Assembly (NCBI RefSeq): GCF_024362695.1
Contig: NC_065404.1
Span: 9,216,604-9,280,603, forward strand
Origin: Pectinophora gossypiella
Lineage: Eukaryota > Arthropoda > Insecta > Lepidoptera > Gelechiidae
Reading direction: 5' to 3'
DNA: 64,000 bases
Every line of letters begins with the position of its first letter. Within the stretch, counting starts at the first letter, position 1. Positions 55,718-64,000 of this stretch are shown in pieces. Under the pieces are notes generated by a model. It saw nothing but the letters and a program-made list of their open reading frames with translations. It had not been told where the DNA came from and did not search any database. Made by a program: the position numbers and the translations under genes.

Positions 55718-55916
55718 TTGTTTTAAGTTTACGCGGTCATTATCATAATTAAATCACATAATAACGGGTTCAAGATTCAAGAAAATTATGGATCTACCTA
55801 CTCCACTCCAATCTCATCAGTCATCCCGTGATCATGGCACTTGCAACAGTGTCGAAATATCGGGAGTCTCATATCCCCATTTAAACGCGGTAAGAACCCG
55901 TTATTATGTGCTTTAA
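55718..55916. mobile_element. TTAA MITE, copy C (reversed)
   Basis: Element 55753-55912 with TTAA at 55749-55752 and 55913-55916. The shared outer flank (GTTTACGCGGTCATTATC) is on the left, as expected for the reversed orientation. About 15 bp of the left inverted repeat are replaced. Confidence 0.75.
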
Positions 55917-56165
55917 TTAAAACGTTTATTTATTACTTATATATTATTACCTAGTTAATTTATTTTCTATTTTCACATTTTTTTCCCCAATGTCTAAGGA
56001 GAGATGCCTAGGAACCCCTTTGCTTAGCCCTTTGCTAGGCACCGATCTCCCCTTATTGACTACAAAAAACACGCTTCTACATCAGTCCACTAGATATTGG
56101 CGGAAAAAATGTGAGAATAGTTATAACAATGTGAAGGTAGGACGACAATTTTTGTACTACTTTTA

Positions 56166-56310
56166 CATCATCATCGTCTCCCAAGCGTTATCCTGTTTTT
56201 TTCATAAGCGACTGCCTGTCCACCTTCCAACCTGCGAAGGGAAATCCAGCTCAATACAGGTTAGGTCACCTTTGAATCACATTCTCGGGAACGTGGATAC
56301 CTTTTTTACA
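56166..56310 (-). mobile_element. SINE (family K) 3' half
   Basis: ATCATCATCGTCTCCCAAGC tail side, then GCGACTGCCTGTCCACCTTC and AATACAGGTTAGGTCACC. Confidence 0.68.
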
Positions 56311-56813
56311 CTACATTTTTACACGAAGTTTATTGTATGTTTGAGGACTTGTTTACGTATACGATATATCTACATGTTTGATTGCTACTTTCTCAGTCTA
56401 GTCATCCGGTTAACAAGGTATCACGTCAAAAAATGATTCAAAATACATTAATCAGATTCCTCTCTCCCTCAATATATACCTAGGTAGATACGGATCGATC
56501 GATCTTAGTGGAAACCAAATCCTTTGAGAGCGCTTTCAGTCTGTTATCGCTTAATGGCTGGCTTTGGTGGTTTGGTCTAAGATCGCTTGGATTAATCGTG
56601 TATTATGCGGACTAAAAGAGACAGGAGAGCTAAGTATAGTAAGTAATTTTGTACTTAGTACCTTTTTTCAATAAAGTACTTAGATCTGAATTCAAATTCT
56701 GATACATAATAAGTAATAATTTATGAACATGGAGATAAGCATTCATTTGTAATCGAAAATGCTAATATTGCTAAGGGTCATTAGGAAAATAGAAGTGCAC
56801 TGTAAGTAGGTAC
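56311..56813. other. Unannotated
   Basis: No gene; the frame 55990-56436 mostly overlaps the SINE at 56166. Confidence 0.45.
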
Positions 56814-57016
56814 GTGAGGGTCAGAATGGCCGGTCACTCGGCTTATTTAAAGTTGGAATAGTGCTAAATCATTGCTTTCTTATTAGTGCCGCTTAGTGAA
56901 TTTTACCAGACATTTGCTGCAGATGTATTTTAGAAATTAAATAACATTTAACGGTGTCCGGTCATCCTGACCTCGGGGTTATTAGATACGCTGAGTGACC
57001 GGCAATTCTGACGTCC
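56814..57016. mobile_element. Short TIR element, GGTCAGAATGGCCGG type
   Basis: Left end GTGAGGGTCAGAATGGCCGG (56814) and right end CCGGCAATTCTGACGTCC (57016) are imperfect inverted repeats including GGTCACTC/GAGTGACC. A third reversed copy of the motif, CCGGTCATCCTGACCTC, is internal at 56958. About 200 bp, non-coding; family unknown. Confidence 0.55.
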
Positions 57017-57529
57017 ATGTAAGTACCCAGTACCAGTACCCCACATCACGTTATGATTTATATGTAGGTAATAGTGTATTAAATCTCAACTAAGGCAACT
57101 GCTCAATATCATAAATAATTTAAACACGTAGCGATGGCTGCTATCAAACATCTGCCAGGAGTTTCGGACAGGCGGAACTCTGTAAAAAATAACATAATTT
57201 ATGAGCTTTTGCAACGTGGTTTATTAGATTTGTTTTGTAAATATTATGTAAATTTTGTTTACCATTTTTTATCGACTTTTTTGTATTAGCATAAAATAAT
57301 ACAAACATTATGCACTCAAGACTGTATATAGGTGTACAACCATCAGTGCTTAGTAAGCGATAGCGGTAAGCGATGAATGGAAACGTCTGTTCGAGAAGTC
57401 CTTCACGATTAATTTACATTGTCGCGTTAAAAATACGAGATTTGTTTTTAAAAATACATTTCGTTTTATTACAAATACGAATATAAATATCAAATTGTTC
57501 AGTTCTTTATTCATTTTGTACGATAATCA
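57017..57529. other. Unannotated
   Basis: Nothing recognised. Confidence 0.5.
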
Positions 57530-57690
57530 GAAATCAGAATCATTTATTCAACGTAATTATCATGGATAAATTTGTTAAAGATAAATGTAACATTTTTGAA
57601 TTTAGTTCATTTGAAAGGTGCCTTCTCCACAGCCATAAGGCTGTGGAGAAGAAATGACAAAAAACTGCAACAGCAACACATCTTTTAATT
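57530..57690 (+). repeat. AATCAGAATCATTTATTC repeat, copy 2
   Basis: Starts AATCAGAATCATTTATTCAA, ends GGAGAAGAAATGACAAAAAA and AACTGCAACAGCAACACATC. Contains a CCACAGCCATAAGGCTGTGG hairpin. Confidence 0.6.
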
Positions 57691-57861
57691 CACCTATATC
57701 ATTTATTTTGGTAATATTTCACGTCAAAATTAAGTCAGGAATTTATCAATAAGTGAACAATGTTGCTAAAATCAAATGCCATTAAAATAAAATAAACATA
57801 TGAAAATTCTTACACAATTCATTATAAATCATTATCATAATTAAAAACATAATATAAAATA

Positions 57862-58204
57862 AATGAACGGCCTCTGTGGTTCAGTGGTTGAGCGACGTGC
57901 TCACGATCCAGAGGTCCCGGGTTCGATATCCGGTGGGGACAAATCACAAAAATCACTTTGTGATCTCTAGTTTGGTTAGGACATTACAGGCTGATCACCT
58001 GATTGTCCGAAACGTAAGATGATCCATGCTTCGGAAGGCACGTTAAGCCATCGGTCCCGGTTACTACTTACTTACTGATGTAAGTACGTAGTCGTTACAT
58101 GACTCATGTCAGGGACCTATGGCGGCTCAATAATAACCCTGACACCAGGGTTGATCGGGTTGGTAATCGACCTTACAACCCATACGATAGAAGAAGAATG
58201 AATT
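57862..58204 (+). mobile_element. Full-length tRNA-derived SINE (family H)
   Basis: Head GGCCTCTGTGGTTCAGTGGT with an A-box type TGGTTCAGTGGTTGAGC and a B-box type GGGTTCGATATCC. Body with AGTTTGGTTAGGACATTACA and GCTTCGGAAGGCACGTTAAG, end ATAGAAGAAGAA. AATGAA at 57862-57867 and 58197-58202 may be a short TSD. This copy defines the complete family H layout. Confidence 0.87.
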
Positions 58205-58274
58205 GGCAATTTACATAGTACATAGGATAAATTCATTGAAACAGTAGAATGCACGTTTCAGTGTTCATTTGAAG

Positions 58275-58345
58275 CTATGATTGGCCGACCCTATGATTAG
58301 ATATCGGATCGTCAGGATCGTATATTACGTCCTTCGAATAAGATA
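58275..58345 (+). repeat. Family G fragment
   Basis: TGATTGGCCGACCCTATGAT and GATCGTATATTACGTCCTTC match the end of the 52408-52770 copy. Confidence 0.55.
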
Positions 58346-58479
58346 CTTATCGTAATAAGTACATAAATACAATTTATCACAATAATACCGTTATCTTTAT
58401 AAAATCATTTTACGTAATGTGTGTTACTAGCCGTTACTTTATGGTCTGTTTATTTGTTTTTTTTTGTGCGGATGGCAAG

Positions 58480-58556
58480 AGGGAAACCTGTTTTTCCCTA
58501 AAAAGTAGCATGGAGAATGCTACACCGACAAGGGCGTGACTCTTAAATTAGTATTT
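58480..58556 (+). repeat. Family G 3'-end fragment
   Basis: TTTTTCCCTAAAAAGTAGCA, TGGAGAATGCTACACCGACA, then GGGCGTGACTCTTAAATTAG; sense orientation. Confidence 0.65.
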
Positions 58557-58764
58557 TACCTACCTAACTTAACGTAATCTTAACAGTGGTTGTTCTTGTC
58601 TAGCGTGTGTTGAATGGAAGGGCGATGACCGACCACACCAACCGTGGTGTCAGGGTTATTATTTAACAGCCAGAAGCCTCTAACATGGCTCCGGTATTTT
58701 ATAAAGTAAATAGTATAGCCGGAAACAACGGAATCATGTTACTTTCGTATAATGAGGCAAATAG

Positions 58765-58945
58765 CTCTTTAGCCAACGCCCGGAGTCGAGGTTTGCGCTC
58801 AAGGTCACCTTCAAGAGGAGGTGGGCACCCTCAAGTCTGTCGTCTTAAATTTTGTACCTGGTGAAAGCGCTCAGCGCTCCGCAATTCCGCCCAAATAATT
58901 AATGCCATCTGCGGCAAATCTACAATAAGTTACGTCAAAATGAAG
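58765..58945 (-). repeat. Family G copy
   Basis: AACGCCCGGAGTCGAGGTTT, CTCAAGTCTGTCGTCTTAAA, GCGCTCAGCGCTCCGCAATT and GGCAAATCTACAATAAGTTA in reverse order. Confidence 0.7.
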
Positions 58946-59324
58946 AGTAAATAGCCTGCAATGTCATCATTAGGTAAATATTCGTATAAGTCCATTGAAC
59001 TTATAAAAAGGTACTTAAGCAATGCCTTCCGATAGAGCTTTCCGTCATGCCATTTTCCTCGATACTTATGTCAATCGAACCTGTGTACACAATGGTGAAA
59101 AAAAATCAACACAAGTTTTGTAGGAAAATGTCATCATCATCATCATCATCAGCCGTATGACGCCTTCACAATAGTTAAACAGTGGGATTTGAATTTTAGA
59201 AGGACATTTTACGACTTTACAGTAATAATGACATTACATAGCATTACAGCCGTATCTCCGAAAGGGTAGGCAGAGATGAATAGTATTTATAATACAACCA
59301 CTCCACGTCAGCAAATAGGTATAG
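58946..59324. other. Unannotated
   Basis: CATCATCATCATCATCATCA followed by GCCGTATGACGCC at about 59133-59165 is the bare end of a reversed LINE of the 50502 type. Confidence 0.5.
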
Positions 59325-59490
59325 TATTTAAGTTCCGTGTAGGTAATAGGAGGCATAGTCTAGGGGCGAGCCTATTGCCATTAACCGGTACAAATCCTGG
59401 AAACCACGTGATATATCAATTATACAAAATATATTTGTCTATAGTCCAAACATAAATTAAAGTCGAATTCAGTGGGTACGTAACTCAGTC
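59325..59490 (-). mobile_element. SINE (family T2) fragment
   Basis: Reversed order of the T2 body: GGGGCGAGCCTATTGCCATT, AATCCTGGAAACCACGTGAT, AAAGTCGAATTCAGTGGGTA. Confidence 0.68.
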
Positions 59491-59802
59491 AGTGACACTA
59501 CGGTCATTTTTCTAAACGTCCGATAATAAAGCTTAAGTTGTTTTTTGATCGCCGTATATTGGCCAATAAATTCCACAGGGATTTTCCATCCTACCTTGCA
59601 ATCACGTGGCTTGGTTTTATGCTTTTTAATATAAGACCATTTGGAGGACTTTCCTAAAAAACGCTTGATTGAATTCTTGCTCACAGATGGGATATGACTT
59701 GAATAGAAATGTCCAAAGATATTTATGAAAATGTACTTATATTTTCTCGAACTCTTACCATAATTTTAAATTTGACGCGGTTGATGGAGCACGGTGAGTG
59801 AA
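59491..59802. other. Unannotated; lysine-rich 71-codon frame
   Basis: The minus-strand frame 59469-59684 is lysine-rich (SKWSYIKKHKTKPRDCK). It has no recognised domain and overlaps a SINE end. Coding status is doubtful. Confidence 0.35.
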
Positions 59803-59935
59803 CCGTGGTAGCCCAGTTGATAGAACGCTTGCTTCTCACTTTGAGGTCGCAGGTTTGAATCCGGCACATACCTAAATTAATGATTGTCGAATTTGTTTTC
59901 GACTTCATGTTTGTATCATAAATGATTATACGTGC
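59803..59935 (+). mobile_element. SINE (family K) 5' half
   Basis: Best preserved family K head: GTGGTAGCCCAGTTGATAGA, ACGCTTGCTTCTCACTTTGA and GGTCGCAGGTTTGAATCC, then CATAAATGATTATACGTGCT. The 3' half is missing. Confidence 0.75.
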
Positions 59936-60195
59936 TGATAGACTTTCAATACATCTCTGTGGTCACACACCCAAACGCAACATACACACACCTCTCTTAA
60001 ATTGTGCCTTGTTTGATTAATAAAGAGTTTTATTATTATTATTATTTATTAAGGTATAAACACGTGTTTTTTAAATAATATTATGATATGACTTTCCTCT
60101 CTAATTGTTTTAAGACTTCTTGAATCCAATAATAATCCCGGTTTTGTGAGGTCGGTCATTGACCTTACATCCGTGACTAATGAAGAAGAATAACT
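59936..60195 (+). repeat. Two retroposon ends
   Basis: TTGTGCCTTGTTTGATTAAT, AAAGAG and (TTA)n at 60003-60050 form a LINE-like 3' end with an AATAAA signal. GGTCGGTCATTGACCTTACA near 60150 with GAAGAAGAATA resembles a family H end. Confidence 0.5.
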
Positions 60196-61090
60196 TGCAA
60201 CTGGTCAGAGACGAAAACGAGAATGAGAACGCATAGAAACGAGACACATACACCTCAAGTACATATTTTGAGCAAGTATTTCACAAAAACAAAAACAAGT
60301 GAGCGCAGAAATAGAAAAGTAACAACAAAAAGTAACAATTGTAAAAAAATACCGGCAGGTATCGCTAGCGGAAAAGAAATGATAAAAACAATCAGACACA
60401 ACTTCAAAGAACAGTCTGTTTCCTTTCGTAACTCATTAAGTAAATTTATTTCTAGAAATTACTTGTTTACGTGGGTTGGTAATTTTTTCATTACAATATG
60501 AATAATCTCACTCGACGACCTGATTAGAGACAACCAATCAGGCCATGAAAGCAAACACTAGCTGCCCGATTACGCCACCTCAGGCATATTTTTTTGAGCC
60601 AGAAGCGCTGCCCATTTTCCCGGCCATTTGGCATTTTTACTTCAATCGGAATAAAGGAAAAAATTGTTCACAATAAAGGAGTGTGATGGTTAAACAAGTA
60701 CCTAGGTAATATCCTCGTGCTCCCTGTGACAAGTTACTCTTAAAACTTTATGATATCACAAATAACAACAAATAAAAAACAAACTAAATAAATATAATTA
60801 AATAACAAATGTAGGTATAAGTATGAAGTTCTCGGAAGCTAATATGTGGAGCCAATGAAGGGTTTCACTTCTAACCCAAAGACAGGTCCGATTTTGATGA
60901 TTTGATAAAGAAAAAAAACAAAATCGGACCTGTCCCTGGCAAATTAGTTCCGGTAGGTTAGTTTAAGCTCTGGCTTAATTAACTCCACCAATAACGGCTG
61001 TTTATTCTCCTAATAAGGAGTGTCTGTCCTTTGAATTTCACCATAAATGTTTATAGCCGGCTGGCCGACTCATTTGAATATAGAAACTGT
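60196..61090. other. Unannotated
   Basis: GGTCCGATTTTGATGATTTG and AAAATCGGACCTGTCCC at 60885-60935 form a short inverted pair (GGACAGGTCCGATTTT). The frame 60223-60501 has no motif. Confidence 0.45.
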
Positions 61091-61284
61091 AGATACTGAT
61101 AGAAGTCAGGAGTCATCGTGAGGAAATCCACATTCTTGAGAAATTTATTTCGGAGGTATGTGACCTCACCTTTATTGGGCTGGTTTTCTCTTCGCGGGTT
61201 GGTAGGTCAGATAGGCAGTAGCTTCTGTGAAAAACCGGACCCCCTGAAAAAACGGGATGACGATAGGGAGATACTGATAGAAGT
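61091..61284 (+). mobile_element. 5'-truncated SINE (family K) with 16-bp TSD
   Basis: AGATACTGATAGAAGT at 61091-61106 and 61269-61284 flanks family K sequence (GGTATGTGACCTCACC, GCGGGTTGGTAGGTCAGATA, GACGATAGGGAG). The simple tail is minimal. Confidence 0.85.
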
Positions 61285-61739
61285 TCGTAATACTTTTTTA
61301 TTAAAAAAGCTGAGACCATAGAATGACTTCAAAAGTTAACATGCCTACATCCGAAATATTTGAAACGTGGCGTGCTACACAAGTGAAATTTAATTTCAGT
61401 TTCGAATTCACGTATAGAACTTATATTTTCATGCACGTACTGCAACAATTTTCTTGTTTTCAAAAACATTCAACAACATTGAAATTCTCCAACAACTTGG
61501 TATTTAACATCAGAACGGCGAAGTATGCTCTTTGTGTTTATCAGTTTACAGTTGATGAGAGTTTAACAGTGCCCAGTAATAAAATATAATAATAAAATAA
61601 AAATTGATTATTTACAGATAATTGATATAACGCCTCCAAAGTCTATATTAAGTATTACCACACCCTGGAAATTTAATGATATCTGCGGCAAATCTACAAT
61701 AAGTCACGTCAAAACAAAAAACCCGCCATAATACACTCT
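61285..61739. other. Unannotated plus a family G scrap
   Basis: ATCTGCGGCAAATCTACAAT and AAGTCACGTCAAAA at 61680-61715 is the reversed start of family G. No gene; 61323-61589 is unsupported. Confidence 0.5.
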
Positions 61740-61897
61740 AGGTCTTGCTTTCGTCGCAAAAGTATGGAACTGAAAATATTAAAAAAACACTAAAATTTTC
61801 ATACATTTTCAGACAGGAAAAACCATTTGATATTAACTCAAAATCATGGTCTGAATCATGCCCCTTAGTATTTGTTACGATGTTACTAGCACTATAC
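61740..61897. mobile_element. Palindromic MITE, single-unit remnant
   Basis: TCGTCGCAAAAGTATGGAAC, then TTTGATATTAACTCAAAATC, ATGGTCTGAATCATGCCCC and GTTACGATGTTACTAGCACT: one unit lacking its left arm. Confidence 0.65.
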
Positions 61898-62601
61898 AGA
61901 TAGTAGGTATAGTTCTATGGTATTGCTTAAGTTAATAGTTTTCAGCACGCTCAACCTCAGGCTCACAAAAATAATATTTGGATAGACTTTCCTTACAAAT
62001 ATAATTGCACTGTACTGGTTCTGTGCCCACGTCCACAAACCTAACTACTACCCCACAAAAGAGACAGATAATTATAGCGCCATGTTTACAAAAGCCGACG
62101 TTCAAAATGTTTTAATGATGCCCACACTATTTCATCTTTTTAGATGTGAACTTGTTAACTTTGCTTCGTTGTAAATATTGAAAAAACCTTTAATATGTGT
62201 TGGATTTGTGCAGAGTAAGTACTGTGCAACCACGCAACACTTAATTGACGTTCTCATAAAAAATGCATGTTAGGACCTTTCCAACCACTTTCTTCTATTC
62301 CGTGGCACACCGGCCAACTCAGAACAGTCCTGTTTTGTAGTTGGAGGTTAAAAACCGCATCAAATTCAATCAGTGCTTTTTCGAGATTAGTCCGAACATA
62401 CAGGGGACTGATTTCATTTATGTACTATTGATTGATTTGTTTTATGCACAATAGGTATTAGAAAGTAACTGATATGTTATGAGGCGCGTGACGTTTTGCC
62501 AATTCCTTAGCAAATATGCAGGAAATTGTTACTCGCATGTCAGTCACTCGGCGGTAAGTATACACAACAAAGTCACGTTTTCAAAATGCCCTCTTGTACT
62601 A
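61898..62601. other. Unannotated
   Basis: Nothing recognised. Confidence 0.5.
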
Positions 62602-62871
62602 TAATAGGCTACTTGACAACCTAGTTAAATTAAATGCTTTTTGCGAAACGTCAAAACGAAAGTTTTCTTCGTAGTTTGTATGGAAATACTGTCCTCTGAC
62701 GTCATCAATGAAAGCGGTCAAACGTCGTACTCATTGTTGCTAGATTCATAAATAAAATAAGAAAATAACTCGAAAAGTAAAATGGGATTGTTATTTGATC
62801 AACTTAGATTAGCTTCTATTTCTAGATTAGCATTTTATAATTTATCTTTGACCCAGTCAAATACCCTATTA
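62602..62871. mobile_element. CTACTTGACAACCTAG-family MITE, copy b
   Basis: Starts TAATAGGCTACTTGACAACC, ends GACCCAGTCAAATACCCTAT. Collinear with 17109-17360 throughout. Confidence 0.72.
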
Positions 62872-63275
62872 CGTGCAGAAGTCGCAGTGATCTTGTAAAT
62901 TCCAAAAATATTCTGGTATTTTATGTGTTATTCTAATTATATAATAATAACTTAGTTGTTATTATCATAATTTATGTGTAGTTATAATAAAACTCAATAG
63001 ACCTACGTTGGTACCACCTATACAATGGAAACTAAGTAACATTGGGTCAACCTTTTCAGTTACATATATAAGGCTTCAAACGTCTTTTCAATATGATGTA
63101 GGTATAAAATAAGGTAATAGTAAAAGGAAACTATAAATGTAAAGGTACAATTTATAAAGGTACTTACTTATAAAAATGTTAACGAATGGAAATTTTCTAC
63201 GAAAATTGATTTCACTTTATTCCTTATTTGTATTTAAATTAAGCTTCTACATTTTTAATACACCTTAGATAATGT
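62872..63275. other. AT-rich stretch without a gene
   Basis: Nothing recognised. Confidence 0.5.
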
Positions 63276-63405
63276 TCATCATCATCAATTGAAGAGCCAT
63301 GCTCTTGTCGGTGCAGCATTTTCCACGCTACTTTTTTAGGGAAAAATAGGGCAGTGGTTTCTCTCTTGCCTTCCGCCCCGCAGTACTCTGTCTGACGCAA
63401 GTGGG
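63276..63405 (-). mobile_element. Family G 3' end with (GAT)n tail
   Basis: On the plus strand TCATCATCATCAATTGAAGA starts the copy, followed by GCTCTTGTCGGTGCAGCATT, CTACTTTTTTAGGGAAAAAT and CTTCCGCCCCGCAGTACTCT. The simple tail indicates LINE-type retroposition of family G. Confidence 0.72.
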
Positions 63406-63904
63406 ATAATGTTAAGCATGAGAATATTGGTTATCCTTCAGACAAAACCATCGGCTCGTTGTTTCATTCCTTGAAAGGCTCAAAGGTAAACAAAGCCCTT
63501 TATGTGTCATTCTAATAACTTGAATAGAGAATAAGATATGTAGGTACATATTGGTGCTGATTCTAGTAACCACCGAAAAGGATAGGGACCGGTGATCGAC
63601 AGGCATAAATTTTATGGAACACACGTCAATTTTACATTGGCCAATAACCCAACAGAATTAAGTTGACAGCACACGTCAAACGGATTGCCTATCAGCGAGA
63701 TGCCTATTCTTTCCCCCGGAGTATTCATTCCTTCACATATTCATTTTAAAATTAACTGTTATCAATCCTTCGTCCCTTTCCTGTCGGCGGATAAGAAAAT
63801 AACGGGTTTGACTTAAAATAAAATTAGGAGGCGTCTGCAGGAATCAGGGCCATTATTAATATTTTGATTACATTGACCAAATTGAACATATCCTTAGAAA
63901 CGGT
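63406..63904. other. Unannotated
   Basis: Nothing recognised; frame 63412-63624 has no motif. Confidence 0.5.
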
Positions 63905-64000
63905 TGAGTATGATCTACTCTGAATCGGCGTGCATCTATGAAACGATTGATGCATGTGGAGGAAGCAAGAGAAATACCTATGTCATGATCGAAACAAATG
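63905..64000 (+). pseudogene. LINE ORF2 C-terminus fragment, cut by the window end
   Basis: STLNRRASMKRLMHVEEARE is readable, matching 5999-6125. A small insertion then shifts the frame. The copy continues past the window. Confidence 0.6.

Noticed and set aside
55990..56436. 148-codon plus-strand frame
   Set aside because: The central part is a reversed SINE and no domain is recognisable.
57862..57945. tRNA gene
   Set aside because: A and B box-like motifs are present, but the sequence continues into a SINE body and the tRNA fold is decayed.
59469..59684. Lysine-rich 71-codon minus-strand frame as a gene
   Set aside because: Overlaps a SINE end and has no known motif; kept only as an unannotated note.

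Overview
This window looks like non-coding chromosomal DNA of a ditrysian moth or butterfly. The evidence is the repeat content: tRNA-headed SINEs with (ATG)n or GTATGTATGTA tails, LINE tails ending in GATGATGATG, a GCCCGCGACTTCGTCCGCG repeat, foldback MITEs, and frequent GTAGGTA and GTAAGTAC words. The base composition is AT-rich. I cannot name the species. No intact protein-coding gene, rRNA or free-standing tRNA gene is supported. Every protein homology I recognise is a broken piece of a non-LTR retrotransposon.

Layout. 0-7 kb: SINEs, a LINE 3' end with a perfect 15-bp target-site duplication (TSD) beside a short CCTAA tract, a TTAA-flanked MITE and the first dimeric palindromic MITE. 7.6-7.9 kb: the best non-repeat candidate, a CpG-rich block with arthropod Inr motifs, a DPE-like match, no ATG and a consensus splice donor. 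It reads like a promoter plus a non-coding first exon on the + strand, in which case the rest of the window may be intron. 10.95-13.65 kb: a 2.7-kb element with 24-bp terminal inverted repeats (TIRs), a TA duplication and repeated TATTACCGCC subterminal motifs, built around a 1.2-kb minisatellite of 18-bp units. 15-31 kb: nested and TSD-flanked SINE/LINE insertions, including a three-layer nest, an apparent twin-primed inversion and a tail-only insertion. 31.3-33.5 kb: a LINE-like repeat with a 134-bp tandem array kept in perfect register.

34-49 kb: a foldback element and its solo arm, further MITEs, several copies of one dispersed modular repeat (here called family G) and a LINE RNase-H-type C-terminal fragment. 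50-64 kb: a TSD-flanked LINE C-terminal fragment, a Jockey-type reverse transcriptase relic whose FADD box reads FADE, and more SINEs and MITEs.

The genes do not work together here in any pathway sense. The window records retroposition (TSDs of 8-16 bp) and DNA transposition (TA or TTAA duplications). The strongest candidates for something undescribed are the TATTACCGCC/minisatellite element, the dimeric palindromic MITEs, the TTAA elements with an asymmetric shared flank, and the putative first exon. All family names come from reading the sequence without database searches.
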